Made by a program: the position numbers and the translations under genes
From: Caenorhabditis remanei
Lineage: Eukaryota; Nematoda; Chromadorea; Rhabditida; Rhabditidae
DNA length: 64,000 nt
Reading direction: 5' to 3'
Assembly: GCF_010183535.1 (NCBI RefSeq)
Contig: NC_071328.1
Span: 9,486,001 to 9,550,000, forward strand
Part shown: positions 60,001 through 64,000 of the stretch, one piece after another
How the letters are laid out: each line of letters begins with the position of its first letter
How positions within the stretch are numbered: position 1 is the stretch's first letter
The notes under the pieces: model-generated
The model's input: only the letters and a program-made list of their open reading frames with translations
Databases searched by the model: none
Told to the model about the DNA's origin: nothing

Positions 60001-62455
60001 ATCTGACGGGCGGTTGTCAGACGTTGTGGTGGACGACATTGACGACAAATCAGAACGCTAAATTGACTGTTTTCAAGAATAAATAGAGAAAATAAGAACT
60101 GATATTTGAAGAAAAACTAACCGATTAGGAGGCAGAATCTGAGTGTTTGTGGTCCTAGCAAACTTTCTATTACAAATATGATCCTCGTAAACTTGTCGAG
60201 ATGAGAACTTCTAAAAATGATGTTCTCAAATTTTGAATAAACTTTATCGAGACTAAATTTACCTGGTGGCAAACTCCACAAATAACCGAATGCTGCTCAT
60301 CCTGATGTTGTCGAAGTTCTTGTTGATTGATAAAATTGAGATCACAAAGTGAACAAAACGGTTGTTGTTCTGTTTCTGCTTCATTCTCCGTCAACTCTTC
60401 GTAGTGTTTTTGCATATGCCAAACAAGTGAGGCACGTAGAACATAACTGAAATAAATTCGTAATTAATGACACAGCTGGAGTAAAAATGTTTTCCATTAC
60501 AATTAATAACCTGGTATCACATTCGTTGACTTTTGCAAACACAATTCACCTATTTCCTTTTAGAATTATACCTTTTATCACAGAAATCGCATTTCCGCTC
60601 TCCACCTCCTTGTAGATCTCTCCATCTGTGTTCCGAGAGTAAATGATTTCTTTTATGCTTTTCAAGCATTTTCTCATCTCGAAACTCTCGTTTGCACGTC
60701 TTACAGAAGTTTCGTTCGTAGATAGAAACAACTGAAATCGATTTTAACGGTAATCTGAATTCAATATAGACTTACCTTTGTTCGGTTTTATATACGATGC
60801 CTTGTTATGACAGACTCTCTTGTGTCTTGTCAGTGATGCACGTGTATTGAATACGGTTGGACAATCTGCACATTGAAACTTGTTTTTGTCACTCGAATCT
60901 TGATCCAACGGATGAATGGTCAACATATGACGAGTAAGATTCGATTTTTTAGTAAAGCAGAGTCCACAAATTTGACAAACAGTCTGTTTTACTTTTCCGT
61001 GAGCTGTTTTGTTATGTTCCATCAGACCTGTTTTGTGAGAATATTCTTTTGCACAAATGGCACATTTCCATTTTGGAATTGGAGGAGCTGCTTCAGAAAT
61101 TGGAAGTTTAGCGGCATCTGGAAACGGATTACTATTTTTTTAGTTATATGAAAACTTAAACTAACGAGCTCGAATGTGAATCATTGAATGTCTAGCCAGT
61201 TCCGATGGTCGAACAAATGCTTTTGGACAATCTTCACATTGAAATTTTCTAGCTCGATTTGGTCCTTTCTTTTTATGTGACTTCACTGTACTTCCGGTTG
61301 ATGATTTTGATTGTAACTTCGAAAGCGACGTTTTTCCTATTGCTATTAGAACGTCTGTTGCATTTTTTCTACGTGTTTTAGCTATGCTGAAAAAAAAACG
61401 AAAGTAAGATGGATAACAAAAAGCAAAAATACTTTTCTGAAATATGCAACAGACAATGAGCAGCTGAATCTTCCAAAGCTATAACTTTTTGACATTTTGG
61501 ACAAAATGATAGTTCATAAACCTCTTCTGAATGATCACGTCGGATATGACGATCCCGATCTTTCTGAAAAAAAAAACTAGAACTTCGTCCATATTCAAGC
61601 ATTGAAACACCTCATTCTCAAACTCTGATAAGCACTGAGAGCAAGTAAGAAAATCCGATTTGACATGAATTTTCAGATGTCCCACAAAAGCGGTAAAACG
61701 GGAGAACTTGGTTTGATTGCTATCTTTTGGACAAAATGGACAGGACGTTCCTCTTACGAAGTCAATCTGAATATTTAATGTTTTGTTCGTGAACAGAATG
61801 AGTTACTTACGGATTTCGAATGTTCGATAGCTTTGTGAACTTTAAGATTCTTCTCAAAATTGAAATCTTTTTTGCACATATTACATTGAAACTTTAAGGG
61901 GGTAGCCCTCGCACACGCGTCAACATCATGTCGTGTTGTATCTTCAATTTTAGAATTACAATCCATGCAGTAAATATCAGGACGATCAATTTCATCATCT
62001 TCTTCATCATCATCTTCTGAATTCTCATCTTCATCATCGTCTATATCTTCTTCTTCTGTATCTATTTCTTCTATGGCTTCATACTGCATTGTTTCTAGAG
62101 GTTGTATTGGTTGCAGGCATTGATTTTGAAGGTTTTGATCAAGTATTGACTGGTTTTGATCATTTTCTATGAGACTACTATCAATTGGAATATAGTCTAA
62201 GTTGAGTAGTTGATGCTCCTCTGAAACGTAGCTATCGACAGCTTGTTGTGGGATATCTTGAAAGTTCTGAAACTTAGAAATACTGTAATAAGTTGTTTCC
62301 TATCCGGTTCTTACATCAAACGTGTAATCAAAGCTATTGAAAAGATATGAAGAATCAGCAGGTTCTGATCGTACACTTGAAGCATTTTCATGTCTTATCC
62401 TATCCCAAGAGGCGTTGTGACGTTCTCGATACTGTTGTGAGGGGTCATAGTCCAT
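57014..62455 (-). CDS. Large multi-C2H2 zinc-finger protein
   Basis: Nineteen exons join in frame from ATG 62455 to the stop at 57014, giving about 1,304 residues. Examples are 62315-62455, 61811-62266, 61611-61766, 61433-61563, 61166-61386, 60776-61117, 60572-60731 and 60263-60446. After an acidic N-terminus (EEDIDDDEDENSEDDDEEDD) there are about 22 C2H2-type fingers, for example FQCEDCPKAFVRPSELARH, CQICGLCFTKKSNLTRH, YQCPECPQSF and YKCRFCDLHF. One pair is linked by the classic TGEQPYKC linker; most are spaced irregularly and several deviate (CX2C…HX6C). The C-terminal third has a non-finger domain (DTVSEIKIHQLQESTNLSIV) and two last fingers. Probably a nuclear DNA- or RNA-binding regulator. 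It corresponds to the zinc-finger genes near ceh-2 in C. elegans (C27A12 region), from memory. Confidence 0.85.
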
Positions 62456-62668
62456 TTGATGTACTGCACTTAATTTATTCTTGCTCCGTTTGTTTTTATT
62501 TTGTTCAAAATAAAACACGGAAAATTACCCTGATCTTTTTGATGGTCAAAATAATTTTGAAAAATAAATTAATTTTATACATGAATTAGGCTCGCAATTG
62601 AAAATATAAATACATATAGTGAGCAAGAATGCAACAGGAATGTAACAAAGCAACAATACGTACTAAAA

Positions 62669-63290
62669 TCAGAAAGCGTTTTTCAAATTGGACAATGATG
62701 GTAAATCAGGTAACTTAATATCTTTCAGCTGCTGTGAAATGTTCATATTTTTCACTGCGGAAACTGCTCGAGCTGGAGCAGCCGTAATCCCGGCTTCTTG
62801 TTTTTGGATTTTGTCTTGCTCTTGTATCCTTTGTAAAATTTCGTTCATATTTGTTTCGAGAACCATTCCACCCATAACGATTTCTCCAAGAATATGATGA
62901 ACACGATCGACATGGAAAATCAGATCTAACTCGCAAACGTTCTCGAAGCAGCGGTCGAGCGTCTCAACGAAAACCTGGAATTGTTAAACATATATGAATG
63001 CTTTCATAACACAATACCTGAATTAGGTCGAGAATTCCAAGTTCACTTTCAGATGAATCTACACAAAATATAAAGTACAAGGTGGCATAGTGCCGGTAAA
63101 TCAGACGATAATCGTTTCCGTCGATAAGAGTGCCCCCTTCCAAAAAATTGCAGACGTTGTCATCTCGTTTGGATACTAACTGAAAAGTTTCTCGAACGAT
63201 CTGTTGCTGCATTTCTTCCGAATAGTGTTGATAGAATTTCAGTAGTCGTGGTTTCCCATGGTTATTGATGACAAGAATAGCTTTGATCAT
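62669..63290 (-). CDS. aps-3: AP-3 adaptor complex sigma subunit
   Basis: Two exons (63018-63290 and 62669-62974) give 192 residues, the standard sigma-3 length. The longin-type clathrin-adaptor small-chain fold is clear: MIKAILVINNHGKPRLLKFY, RETFQLVSKRDDNVCNFLEG, LIYRHYATLYFIFCVDSSESELGILDLIQ, VFVETLDRCFENVCELDLIF and VHHILGEIVMGGMVLETN. AP-3 sorts cargo to lysosome-related organelles such as gut granules. The ATG directly follows a TTTTCCAG acceptor, so the leader is either trans-spliced onto the start or begins in an unseen exon. It is divergent from rpl-17. Confidence 0.93.
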
Positions 63291-63852
63291 CTGGAAAACA
63301 CGTTTTCGGAACAATTAGTTGAAACGACAGTTACTATCAATTTCTGATACTTATATTAATACATTCAAATTTGAAATTGATGAAAAAACACTGGAAAATA
63401 AGCTAAATAATCCACATCGACCGAAAATGTCAAAAATCAATTACTTTTCCGATGTAGGAGACACTCCCCGTAAATCGACACTACATCGTGGCGAGACCCC
63501 CGTCTGCTCACTACGGTCTCCAATGCGCCTTTAATTCCATTTCGCTATTATTTTTGGGCCTTTTTTCCCTTTTTCACAAGTTTTTGGCCTAAACTTTGCT
63601 GTTTTTCACGGTTTTTTCTTGGAAAAATAAATATTGATAGCGTTTTCCTTTTTCAGTGCATCTAATATCATTTTTTTTCGTTGAATACCTCTAAAAACTT
63701 CAAATTTTATTTAGTTTGACTGTTTGCATCTCTCCCAGTTTTTAAATATGTATTTGTTTTTTATTCTTAATTTATCAGTTCTTTTCTTGTCGTTTCAAAT
63801 TTTGACTAATTGAATCATACTGTTTTTTTTTCAGGTAATCTTCCTTGTCGAA
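63291..63852. promoter_or_regulatory. Divergent promoter region aps-3/rpl-17
   Basis: The 560 bp region holds a CGTAAATCGACACTACATCGTGG-type segment near 63470-63492, next to GCGAGACCCC, which resembles repeated sequences common in Caenorhabditis. It also has T-rich tracts and a TTTTTTTTTCAG acceptor (ending near 63834) before rpl-17. Confidence 0.4.
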
Positions 63853-64000
63853 ATGACGAAGGTTCACTATTCCCGGGCTCCGGAAAACACCACCAAGTCT
63901 TGCAAGGCTCGCGGATCCGATCTCCGTGTTCACTTCAAGAACACTCACGAGGCTGCCATGGCTCTTCGCGGTATGCCACTCAGACGTGCTCAAGCCTTCC
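63853..64000 (+). CDS. rpl-17: 60S ribosomal protein L17 (uL22), 5' part
   Basis: The first 49 residues are visible before the window ends: [20 protein letters not shown], then [20 protein letters not shown] and PLRRAQAF. This is the conserved N-terminus of eukaryotic L17 (uL22), which lines the exit tunnel of the large subunit. The codon choice (AAG, GTC, CTC, CGC, TCC) is strongly biased, as expected for a highly expressed gene. A T-tract plus CAG acceptor lies about 18 nt upstream of the ATG, suiting SL1 trans-splicing. The gene is cut by the window edge. Confidence 0.97.
   Translation, partial: MTKVHYSRAPENTTKSCKARGSDLRVHFKNTHEAAMALRGMPLRRAQAF

Overview
The window is nuclear DNA from a Caenorhabditis nematode that is not C. 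elegans. The signs are an AT-rich base composition, many 45-50 nt introns ending in TTTCAG, acceptor-like TTTCAG sites just upstream of start codons (candidate trans-splice sites), and a set of genes recognisable as orthologues of chromosome I genes of C. elegans. GC-rich GGGCC palindromes and several local rearrangements suggest an outcrossing relative. All gene models here were spliced by eye from the sequence; most keep an open frame across every junction.

Region 1 (1-10 kb) is gene-poor and duplicated. It holds a GC palindrome, two nearly identical small secreted-peptide genes arranged as an inverted pair, a dead fourth relative, a third family member, a histidine-phosphatase (phosphoglycerate-mutase-like) gene, and two tandem paralogues encoding four-pass membrane proteins. 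Region 2 (10-27.5 kb) is a dense minus-strand block. Read in transcription order it contains a Treslin/Sld3-like replication factor, an Ala/Lys-rich nuclear-type protein, the GPI ethanolamine phosphate transferase PIG-O, and the RBR ubiquitin ligase ari-1. The methyl-CpG-binding-family gene mbd-2 sits on the opposite strand inside one PIG-O intron. Region 3 (27.5-31.8 kb) is non-coding and ends in a 1.14 kb foldback transposon whose right end lies 40 bp before the start codon of the next gene.

Region 4 (31.8-38.1 kb) carries a lysosomal-type ABC half transporter (haf-9-like) and an SH2-kinase of the nematode Fer group, both on plus. Region 5 (38-55.9 kb) is a mixed region. It has the EMX homeobox gene ceh-2, a cysteine-rich secreted protein and a broken relative invaded by a repeat block, an MSP-domain gene with a tRNA-Leu(AAG) in its intron, an inverted 373 bp copy of that intron region with a second tRNA, the goosecoid-type homeobox gene ceh-45, and a candidate secreted peptide. 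Region 6 (57-64 kb) holds a 19-exon gene for a protein with about 22 zinc fingers, the AP-3 sigma subunit aps-3, and the start of rpl-17, divergent from aps-3.

The genes are mostly unrelated housekeeping and regulatory genes that share a neighbourhood. The most noteworthy structures are the inverted duplications (secreted peptide pair; tRNA plus MSP exon), the nested mbd-2, the transposon in the presumed outron of the ABC transporter, and a repeat insertion that carries a cryptic spliced open frame.
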